Source of the DNA: JAIOSM01 sp023143455
GTDB taxonomy: Bacteria > Desulfobacterota > Desulfobacteria > Desulfobacterales > Desulfobacteraceae
Length of the DNA stretch: 64,000 nt
Assembly: GCA_030632885.1 (NCBI GenBank)
Contig: DAOVTW010000008.1
Coordinates: forward strand, 1 to 64,000
Direction of reading: 5' to 3'
The notes under the pieces were generated by a model that was not told where the DNA came from, did no database searches, and was given only the letters and a program-made list of their open reading frames with translations. Position 1 is the stretch's first letter. Each line of letters opens with the position of its first letter. Position numbers and translations under genes: made by a program. Below are positions 1 to 7,488 of the stretch, piece by piece.

Positions 1-125
1 ACCGGTAATAATTTATCCTGTTGTCGGTCAATCCACTTGCTTGCTTCATGGTTCTGGCATTGGGGGCAGCTACGGTGACCACAGGATAAAGGTCGCCATT
101 CAGTATGGCTGCAATTGGAGCAACT
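1..125 (-). pseudogene. IS91-family transposase fragment (zinc-binding region), cut by the window edge
   Basis: Read on the minus strand, about 40 codons match the N-terminal zinc-binding region of IS91-family transposases (HUH rolling-circle type). The pattern is Cys-x2-Cys, then SCGHRSCPQC and a WIDRQQDKLLP stretch, as in that family. There is no start codon and a stop lies about 6 codons upstream of the first cysteine, so the 5' end is missing; the 3' end runs off the window. Homology begins right beside one copy of a 17-bp inverted repeat (131-147), which suggests a rearrangement junction. The truncated integrase next door is the usual companion of this element type. Confidence 0.75.
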
Positions 126-130
126 TACGT

Positions 131-292
131 AACCTGAAGGTCACACGTAAAGCCTCACCTGAGGCGGGAGTACGGCAATTGCAAATAGCATTTATTGCCT
201 TCAAATGACCAGGGAATGCACGGAGATTTTTTTTTGATACCACATTGATCAACAACTGTTTTCATGGCTTTTTTGCGTGTGACCTTCAGGTT
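131..292. repeat. 17-bp inverted repeat at the recombinase/transposase junction
   Basis: AACCTGAAGGTCACACG at 131-147 recurs as its exact reverse complement at 276-292, and similarity extends a few bases further on both sides. The two copies sit where the integrase stops resembling its family and where the transposase homology begins. They probably mark the breakpoints that fused or deleted the two genes, though chance duplication is not excluded. Confidence 0.6.
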
Positions 293-586
293 ATGCACCA
301 CCCCTGTCCATTTCCAATCAAGTTTCAATGTGTATTTCCAGAAAAATTGCAGACCAAGACGGTCAATTTTTACTGTACTCCATGAGTGAGAGTCCACAAG
401 ATCTGCAAAGTATTGTTCAAAATGCTCAGGTTTTAATTTGTCAGGACAGCAATCAAAATAATCACGGGCTCTCCTTATAGCTCTGGAATAAGCATCAATG
501 GTTTTCTTTGCTTTTCCTTGAAGTTTGAGAGATCTTAGATGATGTTCATAAAGTTTGTTGAATCGATTCACTTCTGATTTTTTCAT
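155..586 (-). pseudogene. Truncated tyrosine recombinase (core-binding domain only)
   Basis: 143 codons with a good Shine-Dalgarno (AGGAG, about 7 bases before the ATG). Residues 1-92 look like the SAM-like core-binding domain of phage-type integrases, of the kind that accompanies IS91 transposases (KTIDAYSRAIRRARDYFD, then SWSTVKIDRLGLQFFWKYTL). After LDWKW the similarity stops, exactly at a copy of the 17-bp inverted repeat, and the catalytic domain with its R-H-R-Y residues is absent. Intact relatives are about 290-300 residues. This is a dead remnant, not a working recombinase. Confidence 0.7.
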
Positions 587-676
587 GGTATACTCCTTTT
601 TAGGTTATGGTATCCAAAATTGGACACGGATAGGAGTTATACACTATTTTGGTTTTTTCTGCCGCGTAGCGGCTTC

Positions 677-802
677 GTCCAACAAAACGATTCACTGGAT
701 TGCAGGGGTCTCAGCCGCTTTGAAAAGTTTTAGTTTAACAAACTTTATTATCACGAATAAGTTTACTGGAGACCCCCGCAACCAGTGATCTTTGCGTTAC
801 GT
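677..802. repeat. Long imperfect hairpin, attC-like in layout
   Basis: About 126 nt that fold back on themselves. CACTGG (693-698) and GGGGTCTC (705-712) pair with GAGACCCC (769-776) and CCAGTG (782-787), with single unpaired bases between the blocks. The outer ends read GTCCAAC (677-683), which fits an integron R'' box (RYYYAAC), and GTTACGT (796-802), which departs from GTTRRRY at one position. Length and asymmetric bulges resemble an integron attC site. The outer boxes pair poorly and no intI is visible, so it may be an unrelated MITE-like palindrome. Confidence 0.45.
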
Positions 803-819
803 CAAACCTGGATAGCTTT

Positions 820-1004
820 GCCGGGGAGGGCGGTTGTGGGTTGCGGGGAATCGTTGATTGCAATTCTGTACAGGTTCTTGATGCAGTGGAGCTTAAAAAG
901 GAAAAATTGTTTGAGCGCAGCGAGTTTTTTTCCTTTAGCGTAGCGGAGTTTAGAACCTGTAAGAATAGATCAATCTGATGTACTGCAATCCACAATCGTC
1001 CGGA
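820..1004. repeat. Long imperfect hairpin element
   Basis: About 185 nt with nested matching arms. GGTTGTGGGTTGCGG (832-846) faces CTGCAATCCACAATC (983-997), ACAGGTTCT (870-878) faces AGAACCTGT (952-960), and AAAAGGAAAAA (896-906) faces TTTTTTTCCTTT (925-936). A G-rich loop of about 18 nt sits at the tip. It codes for nothing recognisable. A palindromic mobile element or a relic of one is the likely explanation. Its sequence is unrelated to the hairpins at 47 and 48.4 kb. Confidence 0.5.
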
Positions 1005-1095
1005 ACGAGTAATGTCGAATATGAGATAATCAAAAATAATAAAATATTCTTGTTGCAAACCTTTAGAAATTGATTAAAATATTGACTTTGTAGCT

Positions 1096-1113
1096 TAATT
1101 CTTTTAGGAATTA
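1096..1113. promoter_or_regulatory. Candidate operator upstream of the acyl-CoA dehydrogenase
   Basis: TAATTC (1096-1101) and GAATTA (1108-1113) form an inverted repeat with a 6-bp spacer. It lies just after a TTGACT -35-like hexamer (1082-1087) whose -10 would fall inside the repeat (about 1105-1110, poor match). The placement suits a repressor site for a fatty-acid-type regulator, but the binding protein is unknown. Confidence 0.3.
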
Positions 1114-1167
1114 GAGGTTGTAAGTATTAATATTAATTTAAATTTTGAACATATTTAAGGGGCAAGG

Positions 1168-3015
1168 ATGGCACAGCTTATTTCAGATAGAAGAGATGTT
1201 GATTTTGTATTACATGAGCAGGTTGGAATGGTTGAACATGAAAAATTTGCTGAATTTGATAAAAAAACAGTTGATATGATTGTAACTGAAGCAAGAAGTC
1301 TTGCAATAAAAGAAATTTTACCTACACAAAAATTAGGGGATGAAGAAGGTTGTACACTTGAAAACGGGCAGGTAAAAGTGCCTGAATCATTTCATCGGGC
1401 ATATAAAATATTCAGAGAGGGCGAATGGCTTGCCATGACGGATGATCCTGATTGGGGAGGGCAGGGTATGCCAAAAACTGTTGCTTTGGCAGCAAACGAA
1501 TATATGATTGGCGCAAACCCTTCGTTTATGCTGTATACTGGAATGACCCATGGCGCTGCAAGACTTGTTGAATCCTTTGGAACAAACGAACAAAAAAATC
1601 TTTATCTTAAAAATATGTTTTCCGGTAAATGGGGCGGTACAATGCTTTTAACAGAGTCTGAGGCAGGTTCTGATGTGGGAGCCTTGATAACTACTGCAAC
1701 AAAAAATGAAGATGGAACTTATTCCATAAAAGGTACAAAGATATTTATATCAAGCGGTGACAACGACCTTGTTGAGAATATTATTCACCCTGTGCTTGCC
1801 AGAGTTGAAGGTGCGCCAGTCGGTACAAAAGGTATTTCTCTCTTTCTTGTTCCAAAATATAAAGTCAATGATGATGGCAGCCTTGGTGAATTCAATAATG
1901 TTGAATGCACAGGGCTGGAAGAAAAAATGGGGATTCATGGCAATGCAACAGCAACCCTTGCGTTGGGTCAAAAAGGTGAATCTATAGGAACCCTTTTAGG
2001 GCAAGAAAACAAAGGCATGGCAGCAATGTTTGTAATGATGAATGAAGCGCGCGTGTTTGTGGGATTGCAGGGTTTTTCTGTTGCTTCCGCATCATATATG
2101 TATGCTCTTGATTATGCAAAAAACAGAATACAGGGAAGACATATGCTTGCTGGAAAAGAGAGAGACTATGAAAATGTACGCATTATAGAACACCCCGATG
2201 TAAGACGTCAGCTTCTAACTATGAAAGCCTATGTGGAAGGAATGCGTAGTTTACTTTATTATAATGCAAAATGTCTTGATATTGCTGACTCTACTGAGGA
2301 TGAAAAGGTAAAAGCAGAATATAGAGGACTTGCAGAGGTTTTAACGCCTATTGTTAAAGGTTATATAACAGATAGAGCTTTAGAAGTTTGTTCCCATGGT
2401 GTTCAGGTGTTTGGTGGTTATGGTTACACTAAGGATTTTCCTGCTGAGCAGCTAATGAGAGACTCCAGAATATTTATGATTTATGAAGGAACTAACGGAA
2501 TTCAGGCCATCGACCTTATGGGAAGAAAATTAAATATGGCAGGAGGAAAAGTATTTGAAAATTATTTATCTAAAATAAAAGAGACTATCTCAAATGCGGC
2601 TGGGATTGAAGGCGTTGAAGCACTTGCTGAAAAAGTTGACCATGCCATGTCAAAATTTGAAAAACTTGTAGATGAGATAAAAGAGCGCTCAAAAGCCGGC
2701 AATGTTTTAAATGTATTTTCTTTTGCGCATCCTTTTTTAGAAGTTACAGGTGATTTAAGTATTGCGTGGATGCTTCTTTGGAGAGCATCTGTTGCAGTCC
2801 CAAAATTATTAAAAAAAGCAGGAAATCTTGAAAAAGAAAACCTTATGGAAAAAGCTTCAAAAAATAAAGATGTAGCTTTTTATGCAGGTCAGGTTCAGAC
2901 AGCAAAGTTTTTTATAAATAAACTAATACCTGCCACAATGGGTAAAATGGATGCAATCTTTGCCGGGGATACTTCAGTTGAAGATATGCCTGAGGCATCT
3001 TTTGGCTCGAAATAA
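1168..3015 (+). CDS. Acyl-CoA dehydrogenase, large (~600-residue) form with extra C-terminal domain
   Basis: A flavoprotein that oxidises an acyl-CoA thioester to the 2,3-enoyl-CoA. LTESEAGSD (161-169) is the FAD/substrate signature; GGYGYTKDFPAEQLMRDSRI (416-435) and YEGTNGIQ (439-446) follow, with Glu440 as the likely catalytic base. At 615 residues it is longer than the 380-residue core enzymes. Residues after about 465 match the acyl-CoA dehydrogenase C-terminal domain of the DmdC-like/long-chain group that is common in Desulfobacterota. The start is supported by AAGGGGCAAGG just before the ATG. The phasin-like gene and a UbiB kinase follow within 20 bases each. The physiological substrate (fatty acyl, or another acyl-CoA) cannot be read from the sequence. 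Confidence 0.93.
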   Translation: MAQLISDRRDVDFVLHEQVGMVEHEKFAEFDKKTVDMIVTEARSLAIKEILPTQKLGDEEGCTLENGQVKVPESFHRAYKIFREGEWLAMTDDPDWGGQGMPKTVALAANEYMIGANPSFMLYTGMTHGAARLVESFGTNEQKNLYLKNMFSGKWGGTMLLTESEAGSDVGALITTATKNEDGTYSIKGTKIFISSGDNDLVENIIHPVLARVEGAPVGTKGISLFLVPKYKVNDDGSLGEFNNVECTGLEEKMGIHGNATATLALGQKGESIGTLLGQENKGMAAMFVMMNEARVFVGLQGFSVASASYMYALDYAKNRIQGRHMLAGKERDYENVRIIEHPDVRRQLLTMKAYVEGMRSLLYYNAKCLDIADSTEDEKVKAEYRGLAEVLTPIVKGYITDRALEVCSHGVQVFGGYGYTKDFPAEQLMRDSRIFMIYEGTNGIQAIDLMGRKLNMAGGKVFENYLSKIKETISNAAGIEGVEALAEKVDHAMSKFEKLVDEIKERSKAGNVLNVFSFAHPFLEVTGDLSIAWMLLWRASVAVPKLLKKAGNLEKENLMEKASKNKDVAFYAGQVQTAKFFINKLIPATMGKMDAIFAGDTSVEDMPEASFGSK

Positions 3016-3033
3016 ATATCGGAGGTGTAAATT

Positions 3034-3339
3034 ATGTTTGAATACATGAAAAAGAGTTTTTTAACAGGTGTGGGGCTCGCATTAAGATCTAAAAAAGAAA
3101 TTGAAGAGCTCGCAAAGGAATTTGCGAAAAAATCTGAAATGGATCAGGAACAGGCAAAAAAGTTCTTTGAAGATCTTCATGCAAAATATGATGACACAAA
3201 AACAAAGCTTGATACAAAGATCGAAGAGCATATTAAAAAAGCCATAAAAAAACTTGATGTCCCAAGTCATTCAGACATTAAGGATTTGGCAGACAGAATT
3301 GACAAACTTGCTAAAGCCATTGAACAATCAAAAAAATAG
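3034..3339 (+). CDS. Phasin-family small helical protein
   Basis: 101 residues, almost entirely charged amphipathic helix rich in Lys, Glu and Asp, with a short hydrophobic start (LTGVGLAL). This is the profile of the phasin/PhaI-like family that coats polyhydroxyalkanoate granules or acts as a coiled-coil accessory protein. It sits 18 bases after the acyl-CoA dehydrogenase behind a GGAGG ribosome site and 9 bases before the UbiB gene. Phasin next to a UbiB kinase is a pairing I recall from other deltaproteobacteria. Granule binding is inferred from family, not seen. Confidence 0.65.
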   Translation: MFEYMKKSFLTGVGLALRSKKEIEELAKEFAKKSEMDQEQAKKFFEDLHAKYDDTKTKLDTKIEEHIKKAIKKLDVPSHSDIKDLADRIDKLAKAIEQSKK

Positions 3340-3348
3340 GCATACTTT

Positions 3349-5046
3349 ATGCTCAGCATTAAAGAAATAGGCGGTATTACCAGGAAATACCGCCATGTAA
3401 TGCGATATCGTCAAATTCTTGGGATTATTTTCCGATATGGATTCGGCAATATTATTGATGCTTTGAATATTGAGCAATATATTGAAGTCGGCTTAAAGCT
3501 GATTTCCCGAACCCGGGAAGAAAGAATTGAAAAGCTTTCTGGGAATGAGAGAATAAGGAAGATATTTGAAGAGCTTGGACCTACGTTTATTAAATTAGGG
3601 CAGATAATTTCATCACGACCCGATCTTGTCCCTGTTGATTTGGTGAATGAGCTTTCAAAGCTTCAGGATAAAGTCCCTCCATTTAAATTTGATCAGGTTG
3701 AGGCAATAATTGTTTCAGAATTTGGCGAGCCTTTTGGAAATATTTTTGAAACAATCGATAGAAAACCATTGGCATCAGCGTCTATTGGTCAGGTGCATAA
3801 GGCAAAATTAAAAAACGGTCAATCAGTTGCTGTTAAAATTCAGCGTCCCGGAATAAAAAAAATTATTGAAGTTGATCTTCAAATTATGCATCATCTTGCC
3901 TTGCTTATGGAAACACATATCAAGGAAATCGCCCTTCACAGACCTGTAAAGATTGTAGAAGAGTTTGCAAAAACTTTAGGGAAAGAGCTTGATTATTCAA
4001 TTGAGGCATCCAGTATTCAAAGGATTGCTGAACAATTTAAAGATGATGACACTGTCCATATTCCAATAGTTTATACTGATAAGTCAACAGACAAAGTTCT
4101 AACAATGGAGTATATCCAGGGAATTAAGATTTCTGAGATTGAAGATATCGATTCAGCAGGTTTTGATAGAAAGATTATTACCAGACGCGGGGCTGATTTT
4201 ATAATGAAACAGGTGTTTGATAATGGTTTTTTCCATGCCGACCCCCATCCCGGGAATATCTTTGTGACTGAGGGGAATGTAATAAGCCCAGTTGATTTCG
4301 GGATGACAGGATTTGTTACAAGGGATGCAAGAGAGTTTTTCGTGGACTTGCTCCACAGTATTGCAAGTGGTAATACTCGGCTTCTTACACGGCTTTTACT
4401 AGAATTGACTGAACATGATGACAGACCTGATTTTGAATCGTTGGAAAGAGAGATATCAGATTTTATTGCCATGCATACTTCAAAACCTTTAAAAGATATT
4501 AAAACTGGAACGATGATAAATCAGGGTCTTGAAATATGCGGTCAATATGGAATCAAAGTCCCGCCTGATTTTTTTCTTATGATAAAAGCTTTTGTTGCAG
4601 TTGAGGGTATTGCAAAAAAACTTGATCCGGATTTTGATCTGATTTTTCATGCAACTCCTTATGTTAAAGCTGTAAAACTGAAGAAATACTCTCCTTCAAG
4701 AATGCTTGAGAACGTCGGTGAAATTGTAAAGGATTCTTTTAAGTTAATGAAGTTTTTTCCTTCGGATATACTTGAGCTTATACGAGTCACAAAAAAGGGG
4801 AAAATGAATCTGAATATAAAAATTTCAGGGCTTGATAAGATTCTTGAGACGCACGACCAGACAAGCAACAGAATAGCTTTTGCAATAATAATCGCAAGCC
4901 TGATAATGGGTTCAGCCCAGCTTATTGATTCAAATGTTCCTCCAGTGGTTTTCGGAGTTTCCTTAATAGGGATTATAGGTTTTGTCGCAGCTGCAATGAT
5001 GGGGCTCTGGCTACTCTTTGCAATAATAAAAAAAGGCAGATTATAG
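3349..5046 (+). CDS. UbiB/ABC1/AarF-family atypical kinase
   Basis: 565 residues with the full set of UbiB-family motifs: KLGQ (82-85, the KxGQ motif), ASIGQVH (144-150, Ala-rich nucleotide loop), AVKIQRPG (161-168), HADPHPGN (296-303, catalytic loop) and DFGM (316-319, metal-binding). Two hydrophobic helices at the C-terminus (about 505-525 and 533-558) anchor it in the membrane. The family acts as an ATPase or kinase supporting isoprenoid-quinone synthesis, here presumably menaquinone. The start overlaps nothing and follows the phasin gene by 9 bases. It converges on cheD with only 7 bases between the stops. Confidence 0.9.
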   Translation: MLSIKEIGGITRKYRHVMRYRQILGIIFRYGFGNIIDALNIEQYIEVGLKLISRTREERIEKLSGNERIRKIFEELGPTFIKLGQIISSRPDLVPVDLVNELSKLQDKVPPFKFDQVEAIIVSEFGEPFGNIFETIDRKPLASASIGQVHKAKLKNGQSVAVKIQRPGIKKIIEVDLQIMHHLALLMETHIKEIALHRPVKIVEEFAKTLGKELDYSIEASSIQRIAEQFKDDDTVHIPIVYTDKSTDKVLTMEYIQGIKISEIEDIDSAGFDRKIITRRGADFIMKQVFDNGFFHADPHPGNIFVTEGNVISPVDFGMTGFVTRDAREFFVDLLHSIASGNTRLLTRLLLELTEHDDRPDFESLEREISDFIAMHTSKPLKDIKTGTMINQGLEICGQYGIKVPPDFFLMIKAFVAVEGIAKKLDPDFDLIFHATPYVKAVKLKKYSPSRMLENVGEIVKDSFKLMKFFPSDILELIRVTKKGKMNLNIKISGLDKILETHDQTSNRIAFAIIIASLIMGSAQLIDSNVPPVVFGVSLIGIIGFVAAAMMGLWLLFAIIKKGRL

Positions 5047-5053
5047 CAATATA

Positions 5054-5566
5054 CTATCTTATATCAACATAAGGGTACCAGTCAGATTTTCTCAATTTAC
5101 CAACTTTTAAAATAGCAATTTCAGAGTTGGATGACATAAATACAACTTTTCGTCCGAGTTCACCGCCTATATCTTCAGAAGAGATATGAATTTTTTTTAA
5201 TTTTAATATTTCGCGGGCAGCAACATGATTGTCTGCCCCAATGTTTTTTGTAGAATATTCGGGGTTGAATGCTCCTCCAAAAATTTGCGCTTCAAGATCT
5301 TTTGCTTTTGATCCTTTGTTGGCCATCATATTAATTAAAGTTGCAATAGCAACATTACCGTATAATGCAGTAGTTTTGCCTTTTTCGTTAATTGTCGGAT
5401 AAAGGAAATGATTCATTCCCCCAAATTGCAGCTTTTTGTCAAAAAGGCTTACAGAGACAGAAGAGCCCAGTACTACTGATATTGATGTTGATGTTTCAGG
5501 CAAATAGATATAACCGGGTTTAAGTAAATAGTCCTGAGTTTGTAACTTGTTTGAGCCTTTTCCCAT
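5054..5566 (-). CDS. cheD: CheD-family protein with serine at the catalytic cysteine position
   Basis: CheD proteins deamidate glutamines of chemoreceptors and bind CheC. Length (170) and motifs fit: LKPGYIYL (15-22), LGSSVSVS (33-40), GGMNHFLYP (49-57, with the conserved His53) and FGGAF further on. In active CheDs the second motif reads LGSCV and that cysteine is the nucleophile. Here it is Ser36, and the second cysteine common in this segment is also Ser (40). The threonine of the triad appears to be Ser as well. The protein may be inactive as a deamidase and work as a binding partner only. It is divergent from the transporter/receiver operon; no other chemotaxis gene lies nearby. Confidence 0.82.
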   Translation of the reverse strand: MGKGSNKLQTQDYLLKPGYIYLPETSTSISVVLGSSVSVSLFDKKLQFGGMNHFLYPTINEKGKTTALYGNVAIATLINMMANKGSKAKDLEAQIFGGAFNPEYSTKNIGADNHVAAREILKLKKIHISSEDIGGELGRKVVFMSSNSEIAILKVGKLRKSDWYPYVDIR

Positions 5567-5651
5567 TATTTTAACCTTTTATACAGTCCAACAGGTGTTT
5601 AATTTTTCTAATAATATAGCTGAAAGCTGATTTTTATCAAGAGAAAATTTT

Positions 5652-5674
5652 TATTAATATTGTTAATATTAATA
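5652..5674. promoter_or_regulatory. Perfect palindrome between cheD and the binding-protein operon
   Basis: TATTAATATT (5652-5661), a 3-bp spacer, then AATATTAATA (5665-5674): a perfect 10-bp inverted repeat. It lies in the 196-bp space between the divergent starts of cheD (5566) and the operon beginning at 5763. Position and symmetry suggest a dimeric repressor or activator site serving one or both directions. Confidence 0.45.
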
Positions 5675-5762
5675 GTGTGTGTTAAAAATATAGGAGATCG
5701 TAAGATTATTCAATAAATGAGCGTTTTAATAAATAACTAATTTACAGTTAAAGGGTCTTAGA

Positions 5763-6686
5763 ATGCCGGGTGAATCTGTTATCAGAGTCGGGTGTTTAAG
5801 AATCGCAGAACATTTTATTGCTGGGGTTACACAAGCAAGATCGGAGAAACAAGATATTGGCTTTTCTTCTTTTAAAATGCAGCTGGATATACTGAATGCT
5901 ACAGAGCAAGTTGCTGACTTACTTCTTAAAGGAGAAATCGATGGAGCTTTTCTACCACTTCCTTTTGCCATGGACCTTTTCAGAACTGGGTCTGAGATTA
6001 AACTCCTTTTATTTGTGCACAGGAGAGGAAGTGTATTTGTAAAGAATAGAGCTGCATGTATAAAGCGTATCGAAGATTTTAAAAACAAAGTAATTTTAAC
6101 CCCTTGCTTGCTGTCTGTTCAGAATATGCTTTTACATAAAATGTTTTCCTCGGCTGGGCTTAAGCTGGGACAGGCTAAAGATAACAACGCAGATGTTTTA
6201 ATGGAAGTTGTTCCTTCAAATATCGTTGCCGAGATTATTGAAAACGATTCTGATAATGATATTGGAGGCTTTGTGGCTCCTGAGCCTTTCGGTATTATGG
6301 CGATTAATACAGAAAATTGTATAGAGGTGTTTAAGTTTGATTCCCTTTGGGCAGATTATCCAAATAGTGTTTTTGTGCTAAAGGAATCTGTAATTCAAAA
6401 CACTCCGGAATATGTAATAGAGCTTGTAAATGCGTTTACTGAGGCAGGCAGAATTATTGATCAGGGCAATGATGATTGTTTAATATCGTATGCAGAAACG
6501 TTTTTCAGACAAGAACATGAAATTGTGAAAAGTTTGTTTTTGAAAATAAAAGGAATGTATGCACCTGTAAAACTTTTTCCTGATTATCCAGTTGCTGAAA
6601 TTGTTCAAAATTACATGGTGGATCATGCAGGTTTGATGCTTAAGAAAATAGATATTGAACAATTTATTGATACAAGCTTTATATAA
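5763..6686 (+). CDS. Signal-less NMT1/SsuA-like solute-binding-fold protein (probable cytoplasmic sensor)
   Basis: 307 residues with the periplasmic binding-protein fold of nitrate/sulfonate/thiamine-precursor transporters (NrtA/SsuA/NMT1-like). There is no signal peptide, lipobox or Tat motif: the N-terminus is MPGESVIRVGCLR, the first strand of the fold. GEIDGAFLPLPFAMDLF (57-73) is nearly the same as a segment in the receiver-fused protein at 9499, showing the two are paralogs. First gene of an operon with an ABC ATPase, an exported binding protein, a permease and the receiver fusion. It most likely stays in the cytoplasm and senses the imported ligand or a product. Ligand unknown. ATG start with AAGGG upstream. 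Confidence 0.7.
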   Translation: MPGESVIRVGCLRIAEHFIAGVTQARSEKQDIGFSSFKMQLDILNATEQVADLLLKGEIDGAFLPLPFAMDLFRTGSEIKLLLFVHRRGSVFVKNRAACIKRIEDFKNKVILTPCLLSVQNMLLHKMFSSAGLKLGQAKDNNADVLMEVVPSNIVAEIIENDSDNDIGGFVAPEPFGIMAINTENCIEVFKFDSLWADYPNSVFVLKESVIQNTPEYVIELVNAFTEAGRIIDQGNDDCLISYAETFFRQEHEIVKSLFLKIKGMYAPVKLFPDYPVAEIVQNYMVDHAGLMLKKIDIEQFIDTSFI

Positions 6687-6711
6687 AATTTAAAGAGAGA
6701 TTGAATAAATT

Positions 6712-7479
6712 TTGAAAATAGAAATTGAAAGATTGTCAAAAAGTTATCAGAAAATAGATAAGAGCGAGCATTTTGTTCTAAAAGATATCACTTTCCAAAT
6801 GAATAAGGGAGATTTTGTAATTGTTCTTGGAGAATCAGGTTGCGGAAAGACAACGCTTTTAAATATGATAGCTGGATTTGAGAAGCCAACCTCAGGAAAA
6901 ATATTGGCAAATGGAAAAGAAATTGTTGGAGCACATCCTTCAAGATCAATACTTTTTCAGCAACCTGCGCTTATACCCTGGCTTACTGTGGAAGAGAATG
7001 TTGCTTATGGGTGTAAGATAAGAGGTGATGTTGATAATCTTGATTATAGAGTTATTCAGTTTCTTGAAATCATGGGACTTATTGGGTACTCAAAAGAAAA
7101 ACCTAATGAGCTATCTATGGGTATGGCTCATAGAACATGCCTTGCAAGGGCACTCGTTGGATTGCCAGAGGTGCTTTTGTTAGATGAACCTTTTGCAGCT
7201 CTTGACACATTTACCCAAAGCCATATTCGTGAAGAATTAGTCAACTTATGGTTAAGTGAGAAATTTTCAGCATTATTTGTCACCCATGATATAGACGAGG
7301 CGATTTTTTTAGGAAACAAGATAGTTTTACTGGGTGGTGAGCCTGCAGGTATTCAGGAAATATTTGAAATTAATGATCAATACCCACGGGACATGGCATC
7401 TTCTTCCTTTAAAAAAATTAGAGATGATATTTTGAATAGATTTAAAATGTCTTATTTCGCAAAACGAATACTTGTATAG
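6712..7479 (+). CDS. ABC transporter ATP-binding protein, nitrate/sulfonate/taurine type
   Basis: 255 residues, the usual length of SsuB/TauB/NrtD ATPases. Walker A GESGCGKTT (40-48), Q-loop within FQQPALIPW (82-90), Walker B LLLDEP (155-160) and switch His192 in VTHDIDEA are all present. The ABC signature is altered: LSMGM (134-138) in place of LSGGM/LSGGQ, followed by AHRTCLARAL where relatives have RQRVALARAL. Such a change can lower ATPase activity. The start is TTG, 26 bases after the preceding stop, with no better in-frame start before the first strand. Pairs with the permease at 8627. Confidence 0.88.
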   Translation: MKIEIERLSKSYQKIDKSEHFVLKDITFQMNKGDFVIVLGESGCGKTTLLNMIAGFEKPTSGKILANGKEIVGAHPSRSILFQQPALIPWLTVEENVAYGCKIRGDVDNLDYRVIQFLEIMGLIGYSKEKPNELSMGMAHRTCLARALVGLPEVLLLDEPFAALDTFTQSHIREELVNLWLSEKFSALFVTHDIDEAIFLGNKIVLLGGEPAGIQEIFEINDQYPRDMASSSFKKIRDDILNRFKMSYFAKRILV

Positions 7480-7488
7480 GAGGGTTGT

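Larger units (their letters stand above)
603..1167. other. Gene-free accessory stretch with two long hairpins and the acyl-CoA dehydrogenase leader
   Basis: I see no convincing gene here. Short open frames exist on both strands but match nothing and overlap palindromes. The stretch holds two long imperfect hairpins (677-802 and 820-1004) and several copies of a GCGYAGCG motif (near 664, 914 and 938). From about 1020 the base composition becomes AT-rich and leads into the acyl-CoA dehydrogenase promoter region. Confidence 0.6.

Noticed and set aside
735..1058. 107-residue minus-strand open frame
   Set aside because: It overlaps both long hairpins, has no homology features and no ribosome site.
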